Origin: Marinobacter persicus
GTDB lineage: Bacteria > Pseudomonadota > Gammaproteobacteria > Pseudomonadales > Oleiphilaceae
Length of the DNA: 64,000 nt
Reading direction: 5' to 3'
Assembly (NCBI RefSeq): GCF_002934325.1
Contig: NZ_PTIV01000015.1
Span: 1 to 64,000 of the forward strand
The position numbers and the translations under genes were made by a program. Position 1 is the stretch's first letter. Every line of letters starts with the position of its first letter. This document shows, one piece after another, positions 54,460 through 61,885 of the stretch. Below the pieces are notes generated by a model. The model was not told where the DNA came from and did no database searches. It saw only the letters and a program-made list of their open reading frames with translations.

Positions 54460-57408
54460 TCAGGACCTTTCGTTCGGGCTGCTGTTACCGGTATCGGCTT
54501 CAGGTTCGCAGGCTGGCAGGCGGAGCCTTACGCAGGTGCCCCGCCCGGTAACGGTGTCGGCGGGGCTTTCAACCTGAATGTGGCCGTAGTGCTCTTCAAC
54601 AATACTGTAGACCAATGACAGACCAAGCCCCGTTCCCTTGTTGGGTGGCTTGGTGGTGTAGAACGGCTCAAACACATGCTCAAGCTGCTCGGCCGGGATG
54701 CCTGAGCCGTCATCAATGACTTCGATAATAGCGGAGTAGCCGTCGCTGTTTCCACTGATCCGCACGTTGCTGCCTTCCGGTGACGCATCCCGGGAATTGG
54801 CCAGCAGGTTCACGAATACCTGAACCAGGCGCTGCTCGTCGCCCATGATGTAAAGGTCCTCCGGGCATTCGTTCAGGAAGTGGATGCCCATGCCCTTGTC
54901 GCTCAACGACAGCAGGTTGATGGATTCAGCGACGCACCGGTGCAGGCTCACCGGTTCATAGCGGTTGGCCTGGGCATGGTTGCCGGTGCGGGCAAAGTTC
55001 ATCAGCGATTGCAGGATGTTGGACACCCGCCGGGTCTGCTGCTGGATATGGTCGGCCGTTTCCAGGATGGCAGGGTCGGTGGTCTCGAATTTCAGGTTTT
55101 GTGCCAGCGATGAGATGCCGGTCACCGGGTTGCCAATCTCATGGGCCACACCGGCCGCCAGCCGGCCGACGGAGGCCAGTCGCTCACTGTGGATCAGCTC
55201 GTCCTCCAGCAGGCGGGTTTCGGTCTGGTCCTCCACCAGAATAATGGAGCCGCCTTCCGGGTGGTCCGGGCCGCTGAGTGCTGCCTTGTGCAGGTTCAAC
55301 CAGTGGGGTTTGCCCCGCAGGTCCAGCCGGTGTTTATGCCGGTGCAGGTCATCGCCGCTGTTGAAGTCTTCCAGCAGCAGGTACCAGTGTTCCGGCAGGG
55401 CCTGCAGGCGGGCACCCACGACTTCATCAGCAGGAATGCCGGTGAGCTCCTCCATGGTGTGATTCCACATCAGGATTTCACCGTCATCGCCCACCGAACA
55501 GGCAGGAATGGGCAGATTCTGCAGGGTTTGGCGGTAATGTCGGCGCAGGTTGTCCAGTTCCCCGGCAAGGCCGGTGAGCTTGTTCTGGTAGTCCCCCAGG
55601 GCCCGTTCCACATAGCGGATATCCTGACCGGTGTGCTCGGAGGTTACCGGCTTGAAGCCCAGGTGGCGCTTGACGATATCCCGGGCAATGGACGGCCCCA
55701 GCAGGCCGGACAGGTTGACCTCAATCTGGTCTCGAAGCCGGCGTAATTGGTAGGGGCGGAACTCGACGGGAGGCAGTCGAAGTTGCGACAAGGCGCGCTC
55801 TACTTCCCGGCGGGCAACGTGATTGCCAAGCGGGTCGGTCAGCTGTTGGATGAATTCATTGGAGGAGGTGGCCTCCAGTTCCCTTCGTTGAGGTCGTGAC
55901 AGCGCGCCGATGGAGCAGGATTGGGCGGCGCTGGCCTCTTCGGGTGAGGTTTTGCTGAACAGGGAAACCAGGATGAATACGCTGGCGTTGATGGCCAGGC
56001 TGAAGAACGTGGACAGGTGCCAGTCATCCTCGGATGGGCTGACCGGTAATTGCATGGCCTGGAGCAGGTCGGCGGTGTAGGAGAAGGGCAGAACCATGGT
56101 GACAACCCAGATCGCCAGACCGGTCAGCAATCCGGCAATCAAGCCACGGCGGTTGCCCTGACGCCAGTAAATCACGCCCAGGGCGCCAGGCAGCAATTGC
56201 AGGGTGCCGGTGAGCGAGATGGCGGCGAGGATCTGCAAATCCAGGTACCGGCCCACCAGTTCATGGAACAGCAGGGCCAGGAACAGGATGATCGCAATCA
56301 GCAGGCGCTTGAGCCACTGCAGCCAACGGTAGATGTCCGCCTGGTCGCGGGGCGTCTTCAGGGGCAGTACCACATGGTTCAGCATCATGCCAGACAGGGC
56401 GAGGGTGCTGACGATCATCAGTCCGCTGCCGGCAGACAGGCCGGCGATATACAGGAACAGCGACAACTGCGGAAGCGATAGCGCCTGGCCGATGCCGATG
56501 GCAAACAAGGCCGGTGAGGTATCAACGGCCAGCGCCTGGCCACCCCATGCCACCAGGGGCACGGGCAGGCCGATGAGAAGCAGATAAAGAGGGAAACCCC
56601 AGCTGGCTTTCGTCAGTGCTCCCGGCGAGGGGTTCTCGGCAAAGATCATGTGGTACATGTGGGGCAGCACGAGCGCCGAGGCAAAGGACATGACGGCCAG
56701 TGCCCGCCAGCTGCCGTTGCTGCCCGGGTCGATGGAGGGCTCAAAGGTGAACCAGCTCTGCAGGCCGCCAAACCCGCCAAGAACCGAAAATACAATAACC
56801 ACACCCAGCACCAGCATGGCGATGATCTTGACGACGGAGTCAAAAGCAATGGCCAGCACCAGGCCCTCGTGGCTGCCAGCATTCTGGCGTTGCCGGGCAC
56901 CGAACAGGATCGTGAACATGACCACCGTCAGGCTGAACATGAAGGCGATCAGCTTCGGGGAAGTTTCCGGCGCCAGCAGGCTGGCGGACAGGGTTACAGC
57001 CTGGATCTGCATGCTCAGCAAGGCCAGGATCGTCGCCCCGGAGCACAAGGTCACCAGGGTGCCGGCCCATTGGCTGCGGTAGCGGTATGCAAACAGGTCG
57101 GCCAGGGAGGTCAACTGGTGGGCCCGGCTGATCCGTAGAATCGGGTTCAGCAGCACCGGCGCCAACAGGAAGGCGATACTGATGCCCAGATAATAGGCGA
57201 CGAAATCGTATCCGGACTCCATTGCCATGCCCACGGCACCGTAGATGGCCCAGATGCCGGTGAACACCCCGAGGCTCAGGGTGTAGACCAGGGGATGTCG
57301 GACCCAGGCCCGTAACCGGGCGGTCTGTTCGGTGGTCCAGGCGATACCGAACAGTAGTGCCAGGTAAGCAAAACTGGCCAGCAAGAGGCCGGTGGCGTTA
57401 AGTGTCAT
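54460..57408 (-). CDS. cbrA: Transporter-like sensor histidine kinase CbrA
   Basis: 982 residues. The first 490 or so form 12-13 membrane helices of the sodium:solute symporter (SSS) family (GAVGMAMESGYDFVAYYLGI near helix 2). A linker with the STAC-like region follows, then a PAS domain (about 625-740: IPACSVGDDGEILMWNHTMEELTG), HisKA with the phospho-His in GVAHEIGNPV, and HATPase (LLANSRDASPEG, DDGSGIP, GTGLGLSLVYSIV). Pseudomonas CbrA responds to carbon/nitrogen status and may transport histidine. Start overlaps gluQ stop by 11 bp; cbrB follows after 7 bases. Confidence 0.95.
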   Translation of the reverse strand: MTLNATGLLLASFAYLALLFGIAWTTEQTARLRAWVRHPLVYTLSLGVFTGIWAIYGAVGMAMESGYDFVAYYLGISIAFLLAPVLLNPILRISRAHQLTSLADLFAYRYRSQWAGTLVTLCSGATILALLSMQIQAVTLSASLLAPETSPKLIAFMFSLTVVMFTILFGARQRQNAGSHEGLVLAIAFDSVVKIIAMLVLGVVIVFSVLGGFGGLQSWFTFEPSIDPGSNGSWRALAVMSFASALVLPHMYHMIFAENPSPGALTKASWGFPLYLLLIGLPVPLVAWGGQALAVDTSPALFAIGIGQALSLPQLSLFLYIAGLSAGSGLMIVSTLALSGMMLNHVVLPLKTPRDQADIYRWLQWLKRLLIAIILFLALLFHELVGRYLDLQILAAISLTGTLQLLPGALGVIYWRQGNRRGLIAGLLTGLAIWVVTMVLPFSYTADLLQAMQLPVSPSEDDWHLSTFFSLAINASVFILVSLFSKTSPEEASAAQSCSIGALSRPQRRELEATSSNEFIQQLTDPLGNHVARREVERALSQLRLPPVEFRPYQLRRLRDQIEVNLSGLLGPSIARDIVKRHLGFKPVTSEHTGQDIRYVERALGDYQNKLTGLAGELDNLRRHYRQTLQNLPIPACSVGDDGEILMWNHTMEELTGIPADEVVGARLQALPEHWYLLLEDFNSGDDLHRHKHRLDLRGKPHWLNLHKAALSGPDHPEGGSIILVEDQTETRLLEDELIHSERLASVGRLAAGVAHEIGNPVTGISSLAQNLKFETTDPAILETADHIQQQTRRVSNILQSLMNFARTGNHAQANRYEPVSLHRCVAESINLLSLSDKGMGIHFLNECPEDLYIMGDEQRLVQVFVNLLANSRDASPEGSNVRISGNSDGYSAIIEVIDDGSGIPAEQLEHVFEPFYTTKPPNKGTGLGLSLVYSIVEEHYGHIQVESPADTVTGRGTCVRLRLPACEPEADTGNSSPNERS

Positions 57409-58288
57409 AAGGGGGATGCCCGGAAGTCAGGGGAATGTGGTCCCGTCGCCAATGAGCCCGGCCCCAGGCCAGAACGTCTTCGACGGTGCCCTCGACCAGC
57501 GCCGCTGGCGGCTGCTGGCCAAGAGCAGTGAGTGCGCCTACCAGGTTGCCGACCGGCCGGCTGTCGTTCAGCGCTGGAGCGTGGGTCTGTTTGCTGAGTT
57601 TCTGGCCCTCGGCATTCACAATCACCGGAATGTGGAGCCAGTGCGGCGGCTGGGCGCCAAAGGCCCGGTAGATCTGCAGCTGTTGGGCCGTTAGCGGCAA
57701 CAGGTCCGAGCCCCGGACCACATGGGTGATGCCCTGGTCAATATCATCGACGACCACCGCCAGCTGGTAAGCGTAAAAACCTTCCTTACGTTGCAGCACC
57801 GGATCGTCCAGTTCTGCCCGCACTGCCTGTTGTTGTGGGCCGAGCAGTTGGTCCGGCCAGTGGCAGTCCTGGTCCTCCAGGGCAAATCGCACCGCGCAAG
57901 GGGCGGTGGCAGGCGCTGATGTGCCGTTCCTGCAATGGGCCGGATGGTAACCGCCGTTGGCTTTCAACTGTTTGCGGGAGCATTGGCATCGGTACGCCTT
58001 GCCCTGTGCGAGCAACTGCTCGATGGCTGCCTGGTACGCGTCATGGCGGTGCGACTGGTAACAAATGGGCTCGTCAGAGTGCAGGCCGTGGCAGGCCAGG
58101 GAATGCAGGATCTCGCCGGTGGCTTCCGGGGGCTCCCGCAGGGGGTCAAGGTCTTCGATGCGAACCAGCCAGTCGCCGCCGGCCCTACGGGCCTCCAGCC
58201 AGCTGGCCAGGGCGGTCACCAGGGAGCCGAAATGCAACGGTCCTGTGGGAGAAGGGGCGAAACGCCCGCGGTACCGTGGTTGCTCCAT
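57398..58288 (-). CDS. gluQ: Glutamyl-Q tRNA(Asp) synthetase
   Basis: 296 residues. Truncated glutamyl-tRNA synthetase homologue lacking the anticodon domain; attaches Glu to queuosine-34 of tRNA-Asp. GRFAPSPTGPLHFGSLV is the HIGH-type region, a zinc site uses CQCSRK...HPAHC, and KLSKQTHA replaces KMSKS. Located between dksA and cbrA, as in Pseudomonas. Confidence 0.96.
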   Translation of the reverse strand: MEQPRYRGRFAPSPTGPLHFGSLVTALASWLEARRAGGDWLVRIEDLDPLREPPEATGEILHSLACHGLHSDEPICYQSHRHDAYQAAIEQLLAQGKAYRCQCSRKQLKANGGYHPAHCRNGTSAPATAPCAVRFALEDQDCHWPDQLLGPQQQAVRAELDDPVLQRKEGFYAYQLAVVVDDIDQGITHVVRGSDLLPLTAQQLQIYRAFGAQPPHWLHIPVIVNAEGQKLSKQTHAPALNDSRPVGNLVGALTALGQQPPAALVEGTVEDVLAWGRAHWRRDHIPLTSGHPPYDT

Positions 58289-58299
58289 AGAAACTCAGT

Positions 58300-58325
58300 A
58301 AGCCGGCCGGTGGGGTGGCCGGCTT
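58300..58325 (-). terminator. Hairpin after dksA
   Basis: Perfect 9-bp arms AAGCCGGCC / GGCCGGCTT with an 8-base loop in the dksA-gluQ gap; T-run weak, so partial read-through into gluQ-cbrAB is likely. Confidence 0.5.
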
Positions 58326-58353
58326 TCGGTGTGCCGGGATCAGAGTGCCGGGA

Positions 58354-58794
58354 TCAGATGCCGGTCTGGCGCTCGCGGATCTCCGCCAGGGTTTTGCAAT
58401 CGATGCATAGGGTGGCCGTGGGGCGGGCCTCAAGACGACGGATGCCGATTTCCACGCCACACTGGTCGCAGAAGCCGTAGTCGTCCTTGTCGATGCGGTC
58501 GATGGTCTTGTCGATTTTCTTGATCAGTTTACGCTCACGGTCACGGGTCCGCAGTTCCAGGCTGAACTCTTCTTCCTGGGTTGCGCGATCACTGGGATCG
58601 GCGTAGTTTGCCGCATCTTCCTGCATGTGGTGCATGGTGCGGTCAACTTCTTCCATGAGTTCCTGCTTCCACTTCATCAGCAGGTCCTTGAAGTGCTGGA
58701 GCATCTCCGCACTCATGTATTCTTCACCCGCCTTCATTTCATAGGGGGTGAAATCAGTAAAACGTTCGCGTGGATGTTCTGCGGTATTTGCCAT
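58354..58794 (-). CDS. dksA: RNA polymerase-binding transcription factor DksA
   Basis: 146 residues. Works with ppGpp from SpoT on RNA polymerase. Coiled coil (about 35-105) with the tip acidic motif DPSDRAT (Asp66 and Asp69), then a four-Cys zinc finger (Cys109, 112, 130, 133: CDQCGVEIG, CIDCKTLAE). Length and motifs canonical. Confidence 0.97.
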   Translation of the reverse strand: MANTAEHPRERFTDFTPYEMKAGEEYMSAEMLQHFKDLLMKWKQELMEEVDRTMHHMQEDAANYADPSDRATQEEEFSLELRTRDRERKLIKKIDKTIDRIDKDDYGFCDQCGVEIGIRRLEARPTATLCIDCKTLAEIRERQTGI

Positions 58795-58969
58795 ATAACC
58801 GGCCTCTTGTTTTGTACTTCACAAGAACGCTTTGCTTCCGCCGCGCCAGTTTTGTCAGTGCGCGGTTAACCCTGAATAAAGCATTCATCCTGAAACGGGA
58901 ATTGGCGGAAAATAGCAGATAAGTTGCGAGGGTGCCAGCTTTGTGGCACTGACTTTTAGTGGAGAGGGT

Positions 58970-59725
58970 ATGAAGTTTCCGGAACCATTGCTGGAGGGGC
59001 GGCTGACTCGTCGCTACAAACGTTTTCTGGCGGACGTACGCTTGATGGACCAGGAGGAGGTGACGGCCCACTGCCCGAACACCGGCTCTATGCTGGGCTG
59101 CCAGCCGGAGAACGCTCGGGTCTGGCTGAGCCGGAGTGATAACCCCAAGCGCAAGCTGAAATACACCTGGGAATTGGTAGAAACCGCTCCGGGCCAGCTT
59201 GCCTGTGTGAATACGGCCCGCCCCAATGCCCAGGCCCGGGCAGCGATTGAAGCGGGCGTGGTGTCTGAACTGACCGGTTATTCGCAATGCCGTGGTGAGG
59301 TGCGCTACGGCGAGGAAAAAAGTCGCATCGACTTGCTGCTGTCCGGCCATGAGTCCCGGCCCAATGCTTGGGTCGAGGTGAAAAATGTGACGCTTTCAGA
59401 AAACGGCCAGGGCTTCTTCCCCGATGCCGTCACCCAGCGGGGCCAAAAACACCTGCGGGAACTGATGGCGCAAGTGGCCAGGGGCGACCGGGCTGTGTTG
59501 TTTTTTGTGGTGAATCACACTGGTATCCGGGAAGTGCGGCCAGCGGACCATATTGATGCCCGTTATGGGCAATTGTTGCGGGAGGCCAGTGCCGCTGGTG
59601 TGGAAGTGCTGGCTTACCGGGCGGCTCTGGCCGCTGAAGACGGCAACCCTTCAGGACGGCTGGATTTGTTCGAGGCCGTCCCGGTTTGCCTGGAGTGTGC
59701 CTGGAGCCCTGATGGTAAGGAGTAA
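58970..59725 (+). CDS. sfsA: Sugar fermentation stimulation protein homologue SfsA
   Basis: 251 residues from the ATG at 58970, preceded by GGAGAGGG; a GTG-type extension to 58943 is unlikely. [49 protein letters not shown] and [14 protein letters not shown] identify SfsA, whose C-terminal half has the restriction-endonuclease-like (D...ExK) fold. Divergent from dksA, next to it as in many gammaproteobacteria. Molecular function unsettled. Confidence 0.94.
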   Translation: MKFPEPLLEGRLTRRYKRFLADVRLMDQEEVTAHCPNTGSMLGCQPENARVWLSRSDNPKRKLKYTWELVETAPGQLACVNTARPNAQARAAIEAGVVSELTGYSQCRGEVRYGEEKSRIDLLLSGHESRPNAWVEVKNVTLSENGQGFFPDAVTQRGQKHLRELMAQVARGDRAVLFFVVNHTGIREVRPADHIDARYGQLLREASAAGVEVLAYRAALAAEDGNPSGRLDLFEAVPVCLECAWSPDGKE

Positions 59726-59776
59726 TGCCACCCGGCCTGTGGTCAGGCAGGATGGCATCGGTCGTGGTCTGGCCCG

Positions 59777-60157
59777 TTATTTCGGCAGAATGGTGTAGCG
59801 CATCCGGGTGCCGTGATTCAGGGACATGACGATTTCGTCCGCTTCCAGGCGGTGCGGAAAATAGCAGCCAGAGATTTTGGCACTGGCAATGCTGACCCCT
59901 TCCATGCGGGAGCGGGAAAAATCGATGCCGCGCAGATCGGCGCCCCGGAAATAGGCGTGGCGGAAGTCCAGCCCCGTGGCATCCAGCCCCCTCAGGTCGA
60001 GCCCGCGGAAATCGCCGTGGGCAAAGCTGGGCAGTTCGCTGAGCCCGGCTTTCTGCTGGTTGAAGGTTTTTACGTCTTCGCTTCTCAGCACTTCGTAAAG
60101 TGGGTGATCGATTTTGTGCAGTTCGTGCTCTTGAAACTCTTCCATTGTCTGCTCCAT
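59777..60157 (-). CDS. Pentapeptide repeat protein
   Basis: 126 residues. The middle (about 48-95) has eight or more A(D/N)LxX-type repeats: GDFRG LDLRG LDATG LDFRH AYFRG ADLRG IDFSR, which fold as a right-handed beta helix. The N-terminal 45 residues (HELHKIDHPLYEVLRSEDVKTFN) and the C-terminus (EIVMSLNHGTRMRYTILPK) are not repeats. Role unknown; some relatives protect gyrase, but nothing here indicates that. Confidence 0.85.
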   Translation of the reverse strand: MEQTMEEFQEHELHKIDHPLYEVLRSEDVKTFNQQKAGLSELPSFAHGDFRGLDLRGLDATGLDFRHAYFRGADLRGIDFSRSRMEGVSIASAKISGCYFPHRLEADEIVMSLNHGTRMRYTILPK

Positions 60158-60196
60158 GCAGGGCCGTCACATCCCCGAGTTTAGTTGTTTTATGGG

Positions 60197-61765
60197 TTAC
60201 AAGCCCAGATGCCGCCGGATTCGGTCTGCCACCGCTTCGGCAACGTGCTCCTGGTCTGTGTGCAGGTGAATGGTATGGCTTCGTTCCTCCGCTGATAGCG
60301 GCTCAAACCAGCTCTGCTGGGCGTCCAGAAGCTCTTCGGTGGCTTCCGATGCATCCCCTTTGCGCTCGCGGACCCACTGGCGACGGAGTGCTTCGGGCGC
60401 CTCGCAATGCACTAGCAGGAAGGGAACGCCCTGATCTTCCGCAATACCTGAGAACAGGGCCCGTTCTTCGTGTTTCAGGCAGGCCGCATCAATGATCACC
60501 GAAAGGCCATTGGTCAGCAGTTGTGAGGCGTGGTCTGCCAGCGACTGGTAGGTTTTCTCGGTCGCTTCTTTGCTGTACAGCTCGGTGCCTAGCCCCGATT
60601 TGCTGTCTTCGAGTGGTGCCAGGCCGTGCAGGCGCTTGCGTTCAACGTCCGAGCGCAAGCGAATGAGGTCCAGTTTCTGGGCCATGGCGGCGCTCACGCA
60701 GGTTTTGCCACTGGCCGACAGGCCGGTGGTGGCCAGCAGGTAGCGGTTGGGGATGGCCTCGCAGTCGTCCGCCAGCTGGGCGTAGTTGCGATAGCTTTCC
60801 ATGAGCCTGGCTTTTTCATCCTCGCCCAGCCCCGGGTTGCCCATGGTGAAGAGGGCAATCTTGCCGCGCACCAGGGCACGGTAGGCCTTGTACAGCGGCA
60901 GCAGTGACAGGCCTTCGAAATCACCGCGATATTCCAGGTAGGTGTTGAGCACCAGGTTGGCCAGTTCCGGTTCCTTACGGGATTCCAGGTCCATCAGCAG
61001 GAAGGCCAGGTCATTGATGACGTCGATCCAGCGAAATGGTTCGTTGAATTCGATGCAGTCGAACACCGTGACCTGGTCTTCAAAGACGGTGATGTTGGCC
61101 AGGTGCAGGTCGCCGTGGCACTCGCGCACCAGGCCGTTGGCTCGGCGGCTGGCAATCAGGTCGCGTTGGCGCTCGAACGTGGTGCGGGTCCATTCTTCCA
61201 GGTTGTCCAGCTGCTTGAGCAGCGCGGGGTCGTCCAGCAACGGCCGGATCTGGTCGAAATTCTCCTGCATGGCCGCGTAGACCGACTCCGGCGTGCCCAG
61301 GGGCTTATCGTCCGGGATCGATGGCAGGCTGTCATGGAACTGGGCCACCTGGCGCGCCAGGCTTGTCAGTAGCTCCGGTGGCAGGTCACCGCGTTCCTGG
61401 CGCTTGTCGAACAGCTCATCCTGATTGAACTGGCGCATGCGAATCGCGTATTCAAACGCTTCGCCAGAGCCGCCCAGGCAGGGTTTTTCCGGCGTGCCGG
61501 TAATCGGCAGCACTTCCAGGTACAGGTTCGGCGCCAGGCGGCGGTTCAGGCGCAGTTCTTCTTCGCAGAAATGCTTACGGCGCTCCAGGGTGGAGAAATC
61601 CAGGAAACCGAAATCCATGGGCTTCTTGATCTTGTAGGCGTAGTCGCCGGTCAGGATAACCTGCGAAATATGGGTCTCGATGACCCGGAATTCATTCACC
61701 GGGTGGTTGTACAGTGCAGGGTCCTGCAGGGCCTGAATCAGTGTGTTTTCCGCGTTGGCGCTCAC
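60197..61765 (-). CDS. Fused aminoglycoside phosphotransferase-like and P-loop kinase protein
   Basis: 522 residues. The N-terminal half is an APH/choline-kinase-like fold (GDYAYKIKKPMDFGFLDF, catalytic ECHGDLHLANI at about 211-221, then VFDCIEFNEPFRWIDVINDLAFL). The C-terminal half is a zeta-toxin/kinase-type P loop (TTGLSASGKTCVSAAMA) with HCEAPEALRRQW. This two-domain type is widespread in environmental proteobacteria. Substrate unknown; not evidence of antibiotic resistance. Confidence 0.85.
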   Translation of the reverse strand: MSANAENTLIQALQDPALYNHPVNEFRVIETHISQVILTGDYAYKIKKPMDFGFLDFSTLERRKHFCEEELRLNRRLAPNLYLEVLPITGTPEKPCLGGSGEAFEYAIRMRQFNQDELFDKRQERGDLPPELLTSLARQVAQFHDSLPSIPDDKPLGTPESVYAAMQENFDQIRPLLDDPALLKQLDNLEEWTRTTFERQRDLIASRRANGLVRECHGDLHLANITVFEDQVTVFDCIEFNEPFRWIDVINDLAFLLMDLESRKEPELANLVLNTYLEYRGDFEGLSLLPLYKAYRALVRGKIALFTMGNPGLGEDEKARLMESYRNYAQLADDCEAIPNRYLLATTGLSASGKTCVSAAMAQKLDLIRLRSDVERKRLHGLAPLEDSKSGLGTELYSKEATEKTYQSLADHASQLLTNGLSVIIDAACLKHEERALFSGIAEDQGVPFLLVHCEAPEALRRQWVRERKGDASEATEELLDAQQSWFEPLSAEERSHTIHLHTDQEHVAEAVADRIRRHLGL

Positions 61766-61873
61766 TCGTGTGCTCCTGGTTCACTGAACCTGTTGATTTT
61801 TATCGGCCTACTATAACGGGGTGATTACAGAAATAACACACAACAGACCTGCCGTTGCGGCTGCCCGGTTCGA

Positions 61874-61879
61874 TATAAT
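61874..61879 (+). promoter_or_regulatory. Candidate -10 box just before mrcB
   Basis: TATAAT ends 6 bases before the ATG at 61886, which would place the transcript start on or next to the start codon. No matching -35 at standard spacing. Confidence 0.35.
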
Positions 61880-61885
61880 CGCGCC

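Noticed and set aside
60197-61765. Aminoglycoside resistance gene
   Set aside because: Only the fold is APH-like; the fusion with a P-loop kinase domain is a common environmental protein of unknown role and lacks features tying it to drug modification.
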